Source of the DNA: Phycisphaerae bacterium
GTDB lineage: Bacteria; Planctomycetota; Phycisphaerae; JAAYCJ01
Assembly: GCA_012514125.1 (NCBI GenBank)
Contig: JAAZAW010000259.1
Span: 1-7,074, forward strand
Direction of reading: 5' to 3'
Length of the DNA stretch: 7,074 nucleotides
Below, piece after piece: positions 6,130 through 7,074 of the stretch. The notes beneath the pieces are model-generated. The model had not been told where the DNA came from, did no database searches, and saw only the letters and a list, made by a program, of their open reading frames with translations. The position numbers were made by a program, and so were the translations under genes. Numbering within the stretch: the first letter of the stretch is position 1; every line of letters starts with the position of its first letter.

Positions 6130-6900
6130 ATGCAATCTATTAGGTTTTATATAATAATAGTCTTTTTGTTGGGTTTGAACGGATGCTCTCTGGTCAATCC
6201 GGACCTTGCGGAAGGGATTCGTGAGGGGCAAAAGCAATATGCTCGTAAAAATTATCTTGGGGCAGAACGATTGCTCACGGCGGCGATTTCGAAGGATCCG
6301 CGTTCTCCTGCTGTGGCGGAAGCGTATTATATCCGCGGGCTGGCGCGATTGAAGCTGTATCGCATGAATATTGCCCAGCAGGATTTCAAACGCGCCTTGG
6401 CGTTGGCGACTCGTGACGATCTTAAGGCCAATGTTCATGTTTGTCTTGCGTCCATCGCCTTTGAGCAGGAAGATTGGGATACCGCTTATAAATATTATAA
6501 GGCTGCTGAGGTAAATTTGCCGATACTCAGTCCTAGTGATTGGATATTATTTCGGCTTGCATCGTCGGCTCAGCGATCAGGGCGATGGGAAGAAGGGAAG
6601 AAATATTTCGGCAGAATATTGCGGGAATATCCCAATTCCGAAGTTGCCAAATCGGCGAAGCGGTACATGAACTGTCAGTATTTTACGATCCAGACCGGCG
6701 CATTTTCCAACGCAAGCGGCGCTCAGGCGCAAATGTCTGAATTGCGGCAGGCCGGTTTGCCGGCGCGAAGTGAAATTATTAATGTTAACGGTAAAACATT
6801 GAAACGTGTATCGGTTGGTCGGTATAATTATTACTCGCAAGCAAGTAAAGGATTAGCCAAGGTTCAAAAAGTTGTTCCGAATGCTAGGATTGTACCCTGA
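6130..6900 (+). CDS. Lipoprotein with TPR-like helical repeats and C-terminal SPOR domain
   Basis: The 256-residue product starts with a type II signal peptide: short polar head, hydrophobic 6-16, and lipobox LNGC with lipidated C19. Residues about 27-175 form TPR-like helix pairs (GQKQYARKNYLGAERLL; AEAYYIRGLARLKLYRMNIAQ; CLASIAFEQEDWDTAYKYYKAA; SAQRSGRWEEGKKYF), a protein-protein interaction scaffold. Residues about 183-255 look like a SPOR domain (YFTIQTGAFSNASGAQ, then GLPARSEI, then KRVSVGRYN). SPOR domains bind peptidoglycan strands lacking stem peptides, often at division sites. The predicted place is the periplasmic face of a membrane, tethered by lipid. AAGG lies 10 bases before the ATG. 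A second lipoprotein gene follows after 23 bp, suggesting an operon. It resembles BamD-like or YbgF-like TPR lipoproteins only in general layout; the SPOR ending argues for an envelope-organisation role. Confidence 0.85.
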   Translation: MQSIRFYIIIVFLLGLNGCSLVNPDLAEGIREGQKQYARKNYLGAERLLTAAISKDPRSPAVAEAYYIRGLARLKLYRMNIAQQDFKRALALATRDDLKANVHVCLASIAFEQEDWDTAYKYYKAAEVNLPILSPSDWILFRLASSAQRSGRWEEGKKYFGRILREYPNSEVAKSAKRYMNCQYFTIQTGAFSNASGAQAQMSELRQAGLPARSEIINVNGKTLKRVSVGRYNYYSQASKGLAKVQKVVPNARIVP

Positions 6901-6923
6901 CACTGAATAAGGACAAAAGATTC

Positions 6924-7074
6924 ATGAGGGAAAAACAACGTCTGTCAAAGCTTCTGGTAGGTTTATTGTTCGTGGGATTGGTAAGTGGATGCACCTGTGA
7001 GAAGGCTGAGGAATCCAGGGTGCAGTTGGAAAAAGAGTTTTATCAGCCTTTTATGCAGGCATCGGCGATCCCAC
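6924..7074 (+). CDS. Lipoprotein, N-terminal fragment (runs off right edge)
   Basis: Fifty codons plus one base are visible from the ATG to the window edge, with no stop. The N-terminus is a classic lipoprotein signal: basic MREKQRLSK, hydrophobic 10-20, and lipobox LVSGC with C23 as the lipidation site. A charged stretch follows (CEKAEESRVQLEKEF). AAGGA at 6909-6913 is 10 bases upstream. The 23-bp gap to the SPOR lipoprotein suggests they are transcribed together. The mature domain is not in the window, so no function can be given. It is too short and too incomplete to exclude alternatives, but start and signal are convincing. Confidence 0.75.
   Translation, partial: MREKQRLSKLLVGLLFVGLVSGCTCEKAEESRVQLEKEFYQPFMQASAIP

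Noticed and set aside
6046..6438. Minus-strand open frame of 130 codons
   Set aside because: It is antisense to the signal peptide and TPR region of the lipoprotein and has no motif of its own.

Overview
The window most resembles a member of the Planctomycetota, probably class Phycisphaerae. The reasons are a membrane-anchored helix-turn-helix protein with an acidic linker, its small single-pass partner, and a CHASE2-type sensor. I recall the first two as a recurring pair in planctomycete genomes, but I could not run a search, so the placement is an inference. There is no rRNA, tRNA, CRISPR array, insertion sequence or phage gene.

Minus strand, 5887 down to 1. Reading in the direction of transcription, the first block is an M20-family deacylase (ArgE/DapE type, 5887-4712), followed after 14 bp by rlmN (4697-3636), which encodes the 23S rRNA A2503 methyltransferase. 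These two look co-transcribed. After a 226-bp gap holding a good sigma-70-like promoter comes the second block. It contains a small anchored protein (3409-2972) and the HTH/two-TM protein (2943-2050), separated by a 28-bp spacer that is mostly a short hairpin touching the Shine-Dalgarno. A 363-bp non-coding stretch follows, with a strong stem-loop (probable terminator) and a four-unit heptamer repeat. The third block is a CHASE2 sensor protein (1686 to beyond position 1). It is open to the window edge for 562 codons, so its C-terminal output domain is missing.

Plus strand, 6130 to 7074. A 242-bp AT-rich divergent region carries a dyad that resembles an arginine-repressor box, then two lipoprotein genes run rightwards. 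The first is a TPR plus SPOR lipoprotein (6130-6900), probably a cell-envelope or peptidoglycan-associated protein. The second starts at 6924 and runs off the right edge.

The window does not show one obvious pathway. It reads as ordinary chromosomal housekeeping (rlmN, the deacylase) mixed with lineage-specific envelope and signalling genes. The items most worth a second look are the CHASE2 protein with apparent insertions, the uncharacterised two-gene membrane module at 2050-3409, and the dyad in the divergent region.
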